A DNA stretch of 64,000 nucleotides from Winogradskyella eckloniae (GTDB lineage: Bacteria; Bacteroidota; Bacteroidia; Flavobacteriales; Flavobacteriaceae), in contig NZ_JABRWP010000007.1 of the NCBI RefSeq assembly GCF_013249045.1, forward strand, positions 1 through 64,000, written 5' to 3'. Positions 18,434-28,224 of the stretch are shown piece after piece. Within the stretch, counting starts at the first letter, position 1, and each line of letters starts with the position of its first letter. The notes under the pieces are model-generated. The model saw nothing but the letters and a program-made list of their open reading frames with translations, was not told where the DNA came from and did not search any database. A program made the position numbers and the translations under genes.

Positions 18434-19309
18434 ATGAAAGGAATTGTATTAGCAGGTGGGTCAGGTACAAGGTTACATCCATTAACCATTAGTGTAAGTA
18501 AACAATTATTACCTATTTATGATAAACCAATGATATATTATCCAATATCAGTGTTAATGCTAGCTGGTATAAAGGATATTTTAATTATTTCTACACCTGT
18601 AGATCTGCCTAATTTTAAAAAACTATTAGGGTCAGGAGAAAAATTTGGTGTTAATTTTGAATATGCAGAGCAACCATCTCCAGATGGTTTGGCCCAAGCC
18701 TTTATTATCGGAGAAGAATTTATTGGTAATGATGATGTCTGTTTAGTGCTAGGCGATAATATTTTTTATGGCGCTGGACTTCAAAGTATATTAAAAGAGT
18801 CTGTGAGGACTGTAGAAGAGCAAGGAAAAGCGATTGTATTTGGGAACTACGTAAGTGATCCAGAACGTTATGGTGTTGCGGAATTTGATACAGATAAAAA
18901 CGTAATTAGTATTGAAGAAAAACCCGAAGTGCCAAAATCAAATTATGCTGTTGTAGGTTTATATTTTTATCCTAATTCTGTAATTGAAGTTGCTAAAAAT
19001 GTAACGCCTTCGAGCCGTGGAGAATTAGAAATTACGTCAGTAAATCAAAGCTATTTAGAGAGTGAGAATTTAAAACTTCAAATACTTAGTCGTGGTTTTG
19101 CTTGGTTAGATACTGGTACACATGAAGCTTTAACAGAGGCTACAGAATTTGTGAAAGCAGTAGAAAAACGGACAGGACTTAAAATTGCATGTTTAGAAGA
19201 GATTGCTATGAATTATAACTGGGTAACTAAAGCGTCAATTATAGCATCGACCGCAAGTCTAAAAGGTGATTATTATGAGTATTTGAAAAAGATTACGGCA
19301 AGACGATAG
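18434..19309 (+). CDS. rfbA: Glucose-1-phosphate thymidylyltransferase
   Basis: A 291-aa nucleotidyltransferase that makes dTDP-glucose from dTTP and glucose-1-phosphate. It has the signature [20 protein letters not shown] at residues about 8-27, and later the GDNIFYG and EEKP motifs of the family. It is the entry step for the dTDP-sugar branch and pairs with rfbB just upstream. Confidence 0.95.
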   Translation: MKGIVLAGGSGTRLHPLTISVSKQLLPIYDKPMIYYPISVLMLAGIKDILIISTPVDLPNFKKLLGSGEKFGVNFEYAEQPSPDGLAQAFIIGEEFIGNDDVCLVLGDNIFYGAGLQSILKESVRTVEEQGKAIVFGNYVSDPERYGVAEFDTDKNVISIEEKPEVPKSNYAVVGLYFYPNSVIEVAKNVTPSSRGELEITSVNQSYLESENLKLQILSRGFAWLDTGTHEALTEATEFVKAVEKRTGLKIACLEEIAMNYNWVTKASIIASTASLKGDYYEYLKKITARR

Positions 19310-19455
19310 TAATATAAAGTTTATTATTTTATAAAAGCACTCGAGAGTTTAACATTGAAGAATTGTTTTAAGCTAGTTTACTTGAAATAGTGGTGTTGAT
19401 TTAAAAATTGTAACAAAGAAAAATAAAGTTGTTATTGAACTTTAATTAAAATCAA

Positions 19456-20934
19456 GTGGCAGACAATCTTAAAAACAAAGTAGTAAGTGGTATCTCATGG
19501 AGTTTATTAGGGCAAGTAACCAATCAATTACTAACCTTTGTAATTTCGATAGTTTTAGCTAGACTTTTAGGGCCTGAAGCGTTTGGTCTTATTGGTCTTG
19601 TAATGGGAATAACAACAGTACTTAACGTTATTCAGGATTTTGGATTAGGTAGCGCAATAATTCAAAAAAGTGGTGTTACAAAAAAAGATTTTTCTAGTAT
19701 ATTTTTTTTCAACCTTGGTATAGGCATCATTCTTTTTATTTTTCTGTATTTTACTTCTGGGTTATTTGCCGATTTTTTTAAAGATAATCAACTTGAGTTT
19801 TTATTTCAATTATCTGCAATAGGGCTAATCTTTGGCTCAATGAGCAGTAGCCTAGGAAGCTTAATAAAAAAAGACTTAGATTTTAAGAAGTTAACAGTGA
19901 TTGGCGTCTTTGTCAATGTTGTTTCTGGAGGCTTAGGTTTGTATTTAGCATACGATGGTTTTGGTGTTCTTAGTTTGGTGATAAGGAATTTAGTCAGTGC
20001 AGGATTGACGACTATAATTTATTGGGTTGTCTCTCCATTAAGACCTAGTATGTATTTCAGTTTAAGTAAGGTAAAGGGTTACCTAAAGTTTGGAGCGAAT
20101 ATATTAGGTATTAATTTTGTAGCGCGTATTTTTGAGCAAATTGATGTGTTAATAATCGGTAGATTTTACAATCCTGCCAGCGTTGGGTTTTATAATAGAG
20201 CGAAATCAATGAAAGTGTTGCCTTTGCTTACAATCACATCAGTGCTCAATAAAGTACTTTTTCCTGTTTATTCAAAAATTAAACATGACGAGATGAGACT
20301 CAAAAAGTACTTCTCATTTTCAATAGGCTTGTTAAGTATTGTGTATGTGCCAATAATGCTATTAATAGCTTTTTATTCTAAAGAAATAATATTGTTGCTA
20401 TTAACAGAAAAATGGGCGGAAACAATTCCTTATCTTCAAATACTTTGTGTTACTGGCTTTTTTATGCCAATTAGTAGTGTGAGTAATAATATTTTAATTT
20501 CCAGAGGGAAATCTCAATTTAGTTTAAGGTATATATTGATTAAGCGTACTATTTATACTATAACACTTTTAATAGCTGCTCCGTTTGGGATATTTAGTTT
20601 TGTATTGGTAAGTGGTGCTTATGCAGGTATTACTGGTGTTACTGATTTGTTTTTTGCATCAAAAGAAATTAACTTAAAAATGAGTATCCCACTAAAGAAA
20701 ATATTCTTACAATTAGCATATACTGTCGTAGCATTAGGTTTGGTTTATGTTCTCGTTTATTTTCTAAAAGATTATTATTTATTAAATCTAATATGCGGAA
20801 GTTTCGTATTTGGAGTATTATTTATATTTTTTAATTATAAATCTAAAAATGAGGATTGGATTGAAACTATGGTTTTTTTGAATCCGTATATTCGTAGCGT
20901 AAAGAAAAAAATTAAAGTTATTTTTGTAAGATAA
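19456..20934 (+). CDS. Wzx-type polysaccharide flippase (MOP superfamily, PST family)
   Basis: A 492-aa integral membrane protein with about 12-14 hydrophobic helices. The N-terminal pattern (GISWSLLGQVTNQLLTFV, LARLLGPEAFGLIGL) is typical of the lipopolysaccharide/teichuronic-acid exporters of the PST family. It would flip lipid-linked repeat units across the inner membrane for the Wzy-type polymerase at 40875. The start codon is GTG at 19456. Its stop overlaps the next ATG by one base. Confidence 0.88.
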   Translation: MADNLKNKVVSGISWSLLGQVTNQLLTFVISIVLARLLGPEAFGLIGLVMGITTVLNVIQDFGLGSAIIQKSGVTKKDFSSIFFFNLGIGIILFIFLYFTSGLFADFFKDNQLEFLFQLSAIGLIFGSMSSSLGSLIKKDLDFKKLTVIGVFVNVVSGGLGLYLAYDGFGVLSLVIRNLVSAGLTTIIYWVVSPLRPSMYFSLSKVKGYLKFGANILGINFVARIFEQIDVLIIGRFYNPASVGFYNRAKSMKVLPLLTITSVLNKVLFPVYSKIKHDEMRLKKYFSFSIGLLSIVYVPIMLLIAFYSKEIILLLLTEKWAETIPYLQILCVTGFFMPISSVSNNILISRGKSQFSLRYILIKRTIYTITLLIAAPFGIFSFVLVSGAYAGITGVTDLFFASKEINLKMSIPLKKIFLQLAYTVVALGLVYVLVYFLKDYYLLNLICGSFVFGVLFIFFNYKSKNEDWIETMVFLNPYIRSVKKKIKVIFVR

Positions 20935-21779
20935 TGAAAAGACCAATTATTATACTTTGTTATGCACGTTCAGGTGGTACAATACTTAATAAGTGTTTGT
21001 CTAGTTTAACTGATACCATCGTGATGTCTGAGGTAAATTCATCAGGTGGTGGATCAGGCGTAGATGTGTTAAATCCCTTATATGATATTAAGAGTCAGGC
21101 GCATACTTGGTATGATATAGATCTAAAATCTGATTCTTTTTCTGATTTAGCTACAGAATTAAATGCACATTGTATTAATAACAATAAGCAATTAATTATT
21201 AGAGATTGGTCTATTGTGGATTTTGAACCGCTCAAAGAGAATAATGATAATCCAACGAATACATTCAGTATACTTGAAGATTTAAAACATCTTAACCCAA
21301 TAGTAATTGGATTCGTTAGAAACGCTATAGATGTGTGGATTTCTCGAGGTCAACCAGATCATGTCCGTTTTTTTAAATATTATGAAAATTATATTACTGC
21401 TTTAAAGCAACTAAATATTCCTATCTTTAAATATGAAGATTTTACAAAATCTCCAGAATTAGTATTTAATAAGATGTGTGACGAAATGGGTATTGAATAT
21501 GAGAACGTCATAAGTAGTGCTACATCATATAATAAAGTTAATGGAGATATTCAAAAAGGACAGAATAGTAGAGGTCAAAAGATTAGTAAGATCCGTCCAA
21601 TGAATCGTCAGATTATTCCTTATAAAAGAATTAAGAACTTAAACGCTAATCCGTTAATGAAAAAAGTGAATAGCGAAATGGGATATGGTGTCAATTATTT
21701 TGATAATGTTCCGTATTTGACATATATAGGTAAAAGAATCGGACAATTTTATTTTAGACAAAAAAGAAAATTGAAATAA
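20934..21779 (+). CDS. Probable sulfotransferase
   Basis: A 281-aa P-loop protein. Residues 10-22 (YARSGGTILNKCL) match the PAPS 5'-phosphosulfate loop of sulfotransferases, and GFVRNAIDVWISRG (about 126-139) matches the 3'-phosphate site. A KYEDF segment follows, as in many sulfotransferases. The acceptor is unknown, but the position between the flippase and a fucosyltransferase suggests the locus polysaccharide, possibly fucose. It differs clearly from the second sulfotransferase at 36055. The upstream cys genes would supply PAPS. Confidence 0.75.
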   Translation: MKRPIIILCYARSGGTILNKCLSSLTDTIVMSEVNSSGGGSGVDVLNPLYDIKSQAHTWYDIDLKSDSFSDLATELNAHCINNNKQLIIRDWSIVDFEPLKENNDNPTNTFSILEDLKHLNPIVIGFVRNAIDVWISRGQPDHVRFFKYYENYITALKQLNIPIFKYEDFTKSPELVFNKMCDEMGIEYENVISSATSYNKVNGDIQKGQNSRGQKISKIRPMNRQIIPYKRIKNLNANPLMKKVNSEMGYGVNYFDNVPYLTYIGKRIGQFYFRQKRKLK

Positions 21780-22664
21780 ATGGTAGTCATTAATTTAAAA
21801 GGTGGTTTAGGAAATCAATTATTTGAATATGCTGCTAGTTTAGCAATCGCAAAACAAAGGAATCAAGAATTAAAAATTGATATAAAGTCTTTTGAGAACG
21901 ATCCATATGGTAGGACATTTGGGTTAAATTCATTTAACATTGAGAATAAAACTTGTTCTAAAAGAGAAGTAAATAGGTTTTTAAAACTTTCTGTTTTTGA
22001 AAGACTAACTAATGCCTTAAAATCTAGAAATTCAAAACGTTATTACAGTTTAGGAGATTTAGAGGTTGATGTATCTATTTTAGAAGCAAATCCAAAGGAT
22101 CAGTATCTTAATGGTTATTTTGCTAACCCTACTTATTTTAATGAAATTAGGGATGTATTATTGGAGAAAATAGCATTAAAAGACGAATTCAAAACGGACT
22201 TATTTAAGAAAAAGATTGAATGGATTCGTCAAAATAATTTTGTTTCGGTACATATAAGACGTGCAGATTATATATCTGATAAAGGAGCAAGTCAATTATT
22301 TGAAACTTTAGACCGTAACTATTATAACCGATGTATAGAGCATTTTAAATCTAAAAATGAGACGCCTACTAAATTTCTTTTTTTTTCTGATGATATTCCA
22401 TGGGTTAGGAATGAATTTAAAGATTTAGAAAATATTTATTTTATTGAAGAAAGGGAATTATATAAGGATTATTATGATCTCATGTTTATGGCAGCATGCG
22501 ACCATAATATTATTGCTAATTCAACATTCAGTTGGTGGTCCGCATGGTTAAATAAAAACCCAAATAAAACCGTATTAGCACCTAGAGCATGGTATCGAAA
22601 TCAAGATTATCAGGCTTTCTTTGAAAAAACAAAATTTATACCTGAAACCTGGATATTAATATGA
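21780..22664 (+). CDS. Alpha-1,2-fucosyltransferase family protein (GT11)
   Basis: A 294-aa cytoplasmic glycosyltransferase of family GT11. It shows GGLGNQLFEYAAS near the N-terminus, VHIRRADY at 157-164 (the GDP-fucose site) and NSTFSWWSAW at 247-256. Family members move L-fucose from GDP-fucose to a sugar hydroxyl, usually O-2. It starts directly after the sulfotransferase stop and overlaps the aminotransferase start by 4 bases. Together with gmd and fcl it is good evidence for fucose in the product. Confidence 0.9.
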   Translation: MVVINLKGGLGNQLFEYAASLAIAKQRNQELKIDIKSFENDPYGRTFGLNSFNIENKTCSKREVNRFLKLSVFERLTNALKSRNSKRYYSLGDLEVDVSILEANPKDQYLNGYFANPTYFNEIRDVLLEKIALKDEFKTDLFKKKIEWIRQNNFVSVHIRRADYISDKGASQLFETLDRNYYNRCIEHFKSKNETPTKFLFFSDDIPWVRNEFKDLENIYFIEERELYKDYYDLMFMAACDHNIIANSTFSWWSAWLNKNPNKTVLAPRAWYRNQDYQAFFEKTKFIPETWILI

Positions 22665-23731
22665 TACCTGTAACCAAACCGTTTTTACCTCCAAAGGCTG
22701 AATTGTATGCTTTATTAGATGAAGTCTATGATAGAAATTGGCTGACTAATAGTGGACCATTAGTTAATTTGCTGGAATCTGAAATTCCTAAGTTTTTAAA
22801 TTACAACGGACATTTTAGCTATGTCAACAATGGTACCATTGCTATACAGATTGCGATTAAAGCTTTAGAGCTCACAGGAGATATCATAACAACACCTTTT
22901 TCTTATGTTGCGACCACAAGTAGTATAGTGTGGGAAGGTTGTAAACCTGTTTTTGTAGATATAGAAGAAGGCTCTTGTAATATTGACCCTAGAAAAATTG
23001 AAGCGGCCATTACACCAACTACTACTGGCATATTAGCGACGCATGTTTATGGTAATCCTTGTGATGTAGAAGCCATTGCAGCCATTGCGAAAAAACACAA
23101 TTTAAAAGTGATTTACGATGCAGCCCATTGTTTTGGAACCACCTATAAAGGAAAATCTATTTTTGAATACGGCGATATCAGTACAACGAGTTTTCATGCG
23201 ACCAAATTATTTCATACCGTAGAAGGTGGTGCGTTATTTACGAATACTAAAGCTGTAGCGCACAAAATAAACTATATGCGCAATTTTGGACATAATGGAC
23301 AAGAAGATTTTTGGGGTATTGGAATAAATGGAAAAAACTCAGAATTTCATGCCGCAATGGGTATCGCTAACTTAAAGCATATGGGCCAAGTGTTAGAAAA
23401 ACGAAAAGCTCAGTGGTTGTTGTACAGAGCGCAGTTAGGAAAACACTACGACACTTTAGACTTAATTGATGAAACAGGCTTTAATTATTCATATTTTCCA
23501 ATATTTTTTAAATCTGAGAAAGACCTATTGGCGAAGAAAAAATTACTAGACGATAACCATATTTATTGTAGACGCTATTTTTATCCAAGTTTAAACACAT
23601 TAAATTATACAAAGACAGATACTATTTTAGAAGTGTCAGAGCAAAGGTCAAAAACAGTATTGACATTACCATTATATGATAAATTGAGTGAAGAGAATCA
23701 ATTTCTAATTGTTAAAAATATTTTAAGTTGA
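22661..23731 (+). CDS. DegT/DnrJ-family sugar aminotransferase, VioA-like
   Basis: A 356-aa PLP-dependent sugar aminotransferase. The PLP lysine is K182 in SFHATKLF, and D153 in YDAAH should contact the PLP ring. The N-terminal VTKPFLPP and NWLTNSGPL resemble VioA, which makes dTDP-4-amino-4,6-dideoxyglucose (viosamine) from the RfbB product with glutamate. The presence of rfbA/rfbB without rfbC/rfbD fits this. Other DegT enzymes (FdtB, DesI types) remain possible. It overlaps both neighbours by 4 bases. Confidence 0.8.
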   Translation: MIPVTKPFLPPKAELYALLDEVYDRNWLTNSGPLVNLLESEIPKFLNYNGHFSYVNNGTIAIQIAIKALELTGDIITTPFSYVATTSSIVWEGCKPVFVDIEEGSCNIDPRKIEAAITPTTTGILATHVYGNPCDVEAIAAIAKKHNLKVIYDAAHCFGTTYKGKSIFEYGDISTTSFHATKLFHTVEGGALFTNTKAVAHKINYMRNFGHNGQEDFWGIGINGKNSEFHAAMGIANLKHMGQVLEKRKAQWLLYRAQLGKHYDTLDLIDETGFNYSYFPIFFKSEKDLLAKKKLLDDNHIYCRRYFYPSLNTLNYTKTDTILEVSEQRSKTVLTLPLYDKLSEENQFLIVKNILS

Positions 23732-24399
23732 AAGTAACAAACATTGTAGTATTCTGTGCAGGTCCGCAAACGCGAGTAATTATTGATATTTTACAAGATC
23801 AGCCAGAATATCAAATTGTAGGGATTATTGACTCTGTCATAGACATTGGCAATCAATTCTATGGCTACACGGTTATTGGTAGACAAAACGAGGTGAATGC
23901 CTTAGCAAAAACCTATAATTTCGAGGCTGGTATAGTAGGCTTAGGAGATAATTATTTGCGAGAAAAAGTAGTTCTTGAAATTTTAGAACAGAACAAGGAT
24001 TTTACCTTTATTAACGCGCTGTCTAAATTTGCCTATATAAGTCCAACTGCTAAAATAGGTGTTGGTAACGTCATAATGCCAGGCGTAATTATTAATTCTG
24101 AAGCAAACATGTTAAATCATTGCGTTATCAATACAAATAGTTCTTTAGAGCATAACTGTAAAATGGAAGACTTTTCTTCTTTATCCGCAGGTGTTACCAC
24201 AGGAGGCTATTTTAATTTGGGTAAATATTCTGCAATCGCTTTAGGTGTAACCATATTAGATAGAACCACAATAGGAGAAAACGTGGTAGTAGGAAGTGGT
24301 TCTTTAGTCGTTAAGGATTTAGAAAGTCATGGCCTTTACTATGGCTCACCAGCAAAACGTATTAGAGACCGAAAACCATTTGAACGATTTTTAAAATAA
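23728..24399 (+). CDS. PglD/NeuD-family sugar acyltransferase, VioB-like
   Basis: A 223-aa acyltransferase with an N-terminal Rossmann-like part (about 1-80) and a C-terminal left-handed beta-helix of hexapeptide repeats (about 95-205), the PglD/NeuD layout. Such enzymes acetylate the 4-amino group of nucleotide sugars with acetyl-CoA. Next to a VioA-like aminotransferase, formation of dTDP-4-acetamido-4,6-dideoxyglucose is the best guess. Residues H117 and E136 region (LNHCVINTNSSLEHNC) fit the active-site strand. The start is TTG at 23728, overlapping the upstream stop. Confidence 0.82.
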   Translation: MKVTNIVVFCAGPQTRVIIDILQDQPEYQIVGIIDSVIDIGNQFYGYTVIGRQNEVNALAKTYNFEAGIVGLGDNYLREKVVLEILEQNKDFTFINALSKFAYISPTAKIGVGNVIMPGVIINSEANMLNHCVINTNSSLEHNCKMEDFSSLSAGVTTGGYFNLGKYSAIALGVTILDRTTIGENVVVGSGSLVVKDLESHGLYYGSPAKRIRDRKPFERFLK

Positions 24400-25277
24400 T
24401 GGACATCTCAGGGCAAAATATAAAGGTTTCTATTTGTGTACTCACATATAATCAAGAAAATTATATAGAACAAAGCTTAGAAAGTTTACTAGGTCAGAAA
24501 ACTAATTTTAAATTCGATGTTGTAATTGGTGAAGATTGTTCCACGGATAAAACAGCCACACGTATTAATGCCTTAGCTCAAAAACATAATAATATTACCT
24601 TATTAGACAATTCTAAAAATCTAGGTGTTTTACCAAACTTTATAAGAACCTTAAAAGCGTGTAAAGGAAAATATATTGCATTTTGTGAAGGAGATGATTA
24701 TTGGATCGATGAACATAAACTTCAAAAACAAGTAGATTTTTTAGAGGCTAACCCAGAGTATGGAGGTGTATCTACCAACAACCGATGGTTCTACGAAAAA
24801 GAAAACACCTACGAGGATAGTATTTTAGAAGCTGAAACCATTACGTTTGAAAGCTTAGGGCAATCTAATAAAATAAATTCTCAAACGATTCTTTTTAAAA
24901 AAGAACTTATATCTAATTTAGATTGGATGACGCCTCTAAAAATTGGAGATTGGCCTTTAAATTTATTAATAACGAGTCAACAACCTTACTATAGACTTTC
25001 AGATGTAACAACAGTCTATCGCGTTCATGAAGGTGGTGTTCATTCATTATTAAAACAGGAAGCCAAATTAAGAAATGTATTAGACGTTTTAATGACCGTA
25101 TTAGAACATGTAGACTTATCTCATGAACGACAAGGATTGATAAAAGAATCTATTGTTAATACGCTAGTAAAGCTTATAGCGTATAGGCCAAATGATATTA
25201 AATACTTGAGAAAAAAATACTTCGAATATGGAGGTTCTTTTTTCAATAAAACACTAGTAAAAAGTTATATTAAATGA
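24399..25277 (+). CDS. Glycosyltransferase family 2
   Basis: A 292-aa GT-A fold glycosyltransferase. The start SICVLTYNQENYIEQSLESL, the EDCSTDKT nucleotide loop and FCEGDDYW (the DxD-like metal site) identify family 2. It overlaps the aminosugar acyltransferase by one base and the MaoC-SDR gene by 4 bases (ATGA), so it is probably coupled to both and may transfer the modified aminosugar. Donor and acceptor are not determined by the sequence. Confidence 0.88.
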   Translation: MDISGQNIKVSICVLTYNQENYIEQSLESLLGQKTNFKFDVVIGEDCSTDKTATRINALAQKHNNITLLDNSKNLGVLPNFIRTLKACKGKYIAFCEGDDYWIDEHKLQKQVDFLEANPEYGGVSTNNRWFYEKENTYEDSILEAETITFESLGQSNKINSQTILFKKELISNLDWMTPLKIGDWPLNLLITSQQPYYRLSDVTTVYRVHEGGVHSLLKQEAKLRNVLDVLMTVLEHVDLSHERQGLIKESIVNTLVKLIAYRPNDIKYLRKKYFEYGGSFFNKTLVKSYIK

Positions 25278-26458
25278 CATATTCTGAAATTTTTATAGGG
25301 CAAACAGCAGAAGTCGTACATACAATTACCGCAAAAGATATAGATAAATTTGCAGAATTAACAGGTGATGATAATCGTCTACATGTTGATGCTACCTATG
25401 CAAAAAAAACAGCCTTTAAAAAACAAGTAGCTCATGGTATGCTTGGTGCATCATTTATTTCTACCGTAATAGGAACAAAATTACCTGGCGATGGCGCACT
25501 TTGGTTTTCTCAAAGTTTAGAGTTTTTATTGCCAGTTAGAATAGGTGATACAATAACAGTTATAGCAGAAGTGCTTAAAAAAAATGATAGAGAAGAGAGT
25601 ATAGAATTATCTACTGTAATTTTTAATCAAAATAAGCAAAAAGTAACCACAGGTAACGCTAAAGTAAAAATAATTCCATTTGAGAAAGAATTAGAAGACC
25701 ACAGTGATCTATTAGAAGATGTACAAAAAACAGCCTTAGTAGTTGGTGCATCAGGAGGAATAGGTTTAGAAGTCACAAAACAGTTATTACAAGAAGGGTT
25801 TAATGTAATTGGCCATTATAATAGAAATAAAACGGGTCTAAATCATTTAAAGAACTCTTTAAAAAACCCAGAAAATTTAATGCTAATTCAGAGTGACTTA
25901 ACTTCAGATTCAGGTGTGGATCAGGTTTTAGAATCTGTAAATCGTTATACAGATACATTAGATGCTTTGGTTTATACTTCTAGTCCTTCGATTCCAAATA
26001 TTGATTTTCAATCATTAGATTGGCAAGATTTTGCCATACAAATAAAATTGCATGTAGAGATTCCATTTTTATTAACGCAACGATTAGAAGATCATTTATC
26101 TCATAAACAAGCTGGCGTTGTATTTATAACAACACAATCTATAGAACAGCCTTTTGCTAAACTAGCGCATTATACCACTGCAAAAGGAGCCTTATTAGGT
26201 TTAACTAAATCTTTAGCTACGGATTTAGCTAGTAAAAAGATAAGAGTAAATGCCGTGTCGCCAAGTATTGCAGACACCGATTTAAATGCAGATTTACCTA
26301 AAAAAATTAAATTATTGACCGCTGCAAAAACACCACTTAAACGCTTAGCAGCTCCAGAGGATATTGCACAAGCCATAGTGTTTTTAGCAGATTCAACAAA
26401 GAGCGGATTTATCACAGGAGAGACTATTAGAATTAATGGTGGTCAAGTGATGTGGTAA
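25274..26458 (+). CDS. MaoC-like hydratase fused to a short-chain dehydrogenase
   Basis: A 394-aa fusion. Residues 1-135 form a MaoC-type hot-dog domain with the hydratase motif GDDNRLHVD (31-39) and the AHGML segment (53-57). Residues 152-394 form an SDR with GASGGIG (158-164) and catalytic Y300xxxK304, ending INGGQ, like 3-oxoacyl-ACP reductases. The two activities are (R)-specific enoyl-thioester hydration and ketoacyl-thioester reduction, both pointing to 3-hydroxyacyl groups. Followed by an FkbH-like protein and an ACP, it probably makes or adjusts an acyl group on the carrier. Confidence 0.85.
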   Translation: MTYSEIFIGQTAEVVHTITAKDIDKFAELTGDDNRLHVDATYAKKTAFKKQVAHGMLGASFISTVIGTKLPGDGALWFSQSLEFLLPVRIGDTITVIAEVLKKNDREESIELSTVIFNQNKQKVTTGNAKVKIIPFEKELEDHSDLLEDVQKTALVVGASGGIGLEVTKQLLQEGFNVIGHYNRNKTGLNHLKNSLKNPENLMLIQSDLTSDSGVDQVLESVNRYTDTLDALVYTSSPSIPNIDFQSLDWQDFAIQIKLHVEIPFLLTQRLEDHLSHKQAGVVFITTQSIEQPFAKLAHYTTAKGALLGLTKSLATDLASKKIRVNAVSPSIADTDLNADLPKKIKLLTAAKTPLKRLAAPEDIAQAIVFLADSTKSGFITGETIRINGGQVMW

Positions 26459-26493
26459 CACATCAAAAAGTACATCTTATAAATATCTATACA

Positions 26494-28224
26494 ATGAACA
26501 GTTATTTAGAACTTTTAAAAGCTAAAGCTCATTTAGTACCTAGTAATAACGCCCACACTATTGAACTTTTAGTCCTCAATAATATTACTACAAATCCTCT
26601 TAAAGATTATATAGAATACAATTGTGCGCTTAACCAAATCAAAGCAAATATTACATTCGGTGATTACGATAATATTTCTCAAAATGCTTTAGAGTTTGAT
26701 TTAAACAATAAGGTGATACTCATTTTTTGGGAGCTTGCCAACTGTTTACATGGTTTAGAGTATAAAATAGATGGATTTAGTGTTGAGCATATTACTGCTT
26801 TAGAACAAAAAATTCAGTCAGAATTACGACTTACATTTGGCGCTATATCAAAAGCTTCTTTAGTGATAATGAATCGTTTTACGGCATTGCCATTTAGCTA
26901 TCAACAAACCCAAACAGGAGCTTTAGAACAACTTGCGATGCGTCTTAATGCGTTTTGTGATCAATATGCGCCAAAATCCATAAAATGGATAAATACGGAT
27001 AAATGTTTAGTGCAATCTGGTATTGAAAATTCTATAGATTTTAAAGGCTATTTAAAAAATAAATTGCTTTATAAGCATGGGTTTTATGTCAGCTATATGC
27101 GATTGATTCAGCCGTATTTTAATGCGGTAACTGGGCAAGTAAAAAAACTATTAGCTCTAGATTGTGATAATACTCTTTGGAAAGGAATTTTAGGCGAAGA
27201 TGGTTTTGACCATATAGCAATGGATGAAAACACGTATAAAGGCCAATCTTTTGCGGCTGCTCAGTATAGAGCATTGGCATTGGGTAAAAAAGGAGTTCTT
27301 GTTGCATTAGCGAGTAAAAATAATCCTGAAGATGTCGATAAGGTGTTAGAAACCCACAGCGAATTAACACTTAATAATGACGCCTTAGTGGCAAAAAAAG
27401 TAAACTGGGAGCCTAAAAGTGAAAATTTAAAACGTTTAGCTGGTGAGCTTAATATTGGTGTGGATTCATTTGTTTTTGTAGATGATAGTGATTTTGAAGT
27501 GCAATTAATGCGAGACCAAGTGCCTTCAGTTCATACGATTCAGGTGCCAAAAAATGCAGTACAATATTATGTACAACAGCAACAATGGGTCAATTATTTT
27601 GTGCAACTCAACGAGACCCAAGAAGATGCTAAAAAACTAGATCAATATAAACAGAATGTACAGCGTGCTAATGCAGAAGGACAATCACAAAGTTTTGAAG
27701 CATTTTTAGAGTCCTTAGAGTTACAATTAACGATTCATAAAAATGACAAGACCCTTATTGCTCGAATGGCACAAATGAGTCAAAAAACTAACCAATTTAA
27801 CTTAACAACGCCGCGATATACAGAGTCACAGATAGCAGCATTTGTAGACAGTGATGCATATGATTGTTTTGCGTTTAGTGTAAAAGATAAGTTTGGAGAT
27901 AGCGGCATAACGGGTTTGTGTATTGTGCACTATATAAATAAGCAAACGGCACATATTGATGCACTTTTAATGAGCTGCAGAATTTTAGGAAGAACCGTAG
28001 AATATAGATTCTTAGACGAGGTGTTAACAGATGTTTTTTCTAAAACAGCGCAGTTAAATGCGACTTATAAAGTGACTAATAAAAATGCGCAAGTTGCAGA
28101 TTTTTATTCAAAAATAGGGTTTGAACAAAGCGAACAAACTGAAACAATGTCATTATATTCAATGAAAAAGGCTACTTTTACAGCGGCTAACGCCTATAAT
28201 TATATAACATTACATTATGCCTAA
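26494..28224 (+). CDS. FkbH-like HAD-IIIC family protein
   Basis: A 576-aa protein. The N-terminal 200 residues resemble the SGNH-like region found in long FkbH proteins. The HAD core begins at ALDCDNTLW (catalytic D223 and D225 from this start) and includes FVFVDDSDFE. The C-terminal 150 residues resemble a GNAT fold (FGDSGITGLC, SCRILGRTVE). FkbH proteins load glyceryl groups from 1,3-bisphosphoglycerate onto an ACP, and an ACP gene overlaps its end by 8 bases. I chose ATG at 26494; a GTG at 26452 overlapping the upstream stop would add 14 residues. Confidence 0.85.
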   Translation: MNSYLELLKAKAHLVPSNNAHTIELLVLNNITTNPLKDYIEYNCALNQIKANITFGDYDNISQNALEFDLNNKVILIFWELANCLHGLEYKIDGFSVEHITALEQKIQSELRLTFGAISKASLVIMNRFTALPFSYQQTQTGALEQLAMRLNAFCDQYAPKSIKWINTDKCLVQSGIENSIDFKGYLKNKLLYKHGFYVSYMRLIQPYFNAVTGQVKKLLALDCDNTLWKGILGEDGFDHIAMDENTYKGQSFAAAQYRALALGKKGVLVALASKNNPEDVDKVLETHSELTLNNDALVAKKVNWEPKSENLKRLAGELNIGVDSFVFVDDSDFEVQLMRDQVPSVHTIQVPKNAVQYYVQQQQWVNYFVQLNETQEDAKKLDQYKQNVQRANAEGQSQSFEAFLESLELQLTIHKNDKTLIARMAQMSQKTNQFNLTTPRYTESQIAAFVDSDAYDCFAFSVKDKFGDSGITGLCIVHYINKQTAHIDALLMSCRILGRTVEYRFLDEVLTDVFSKTAQLNATYKVTNKNAQVADFYSKIGFEQSEQTETMSLYSMKKATFTAANAYNYITLHYA

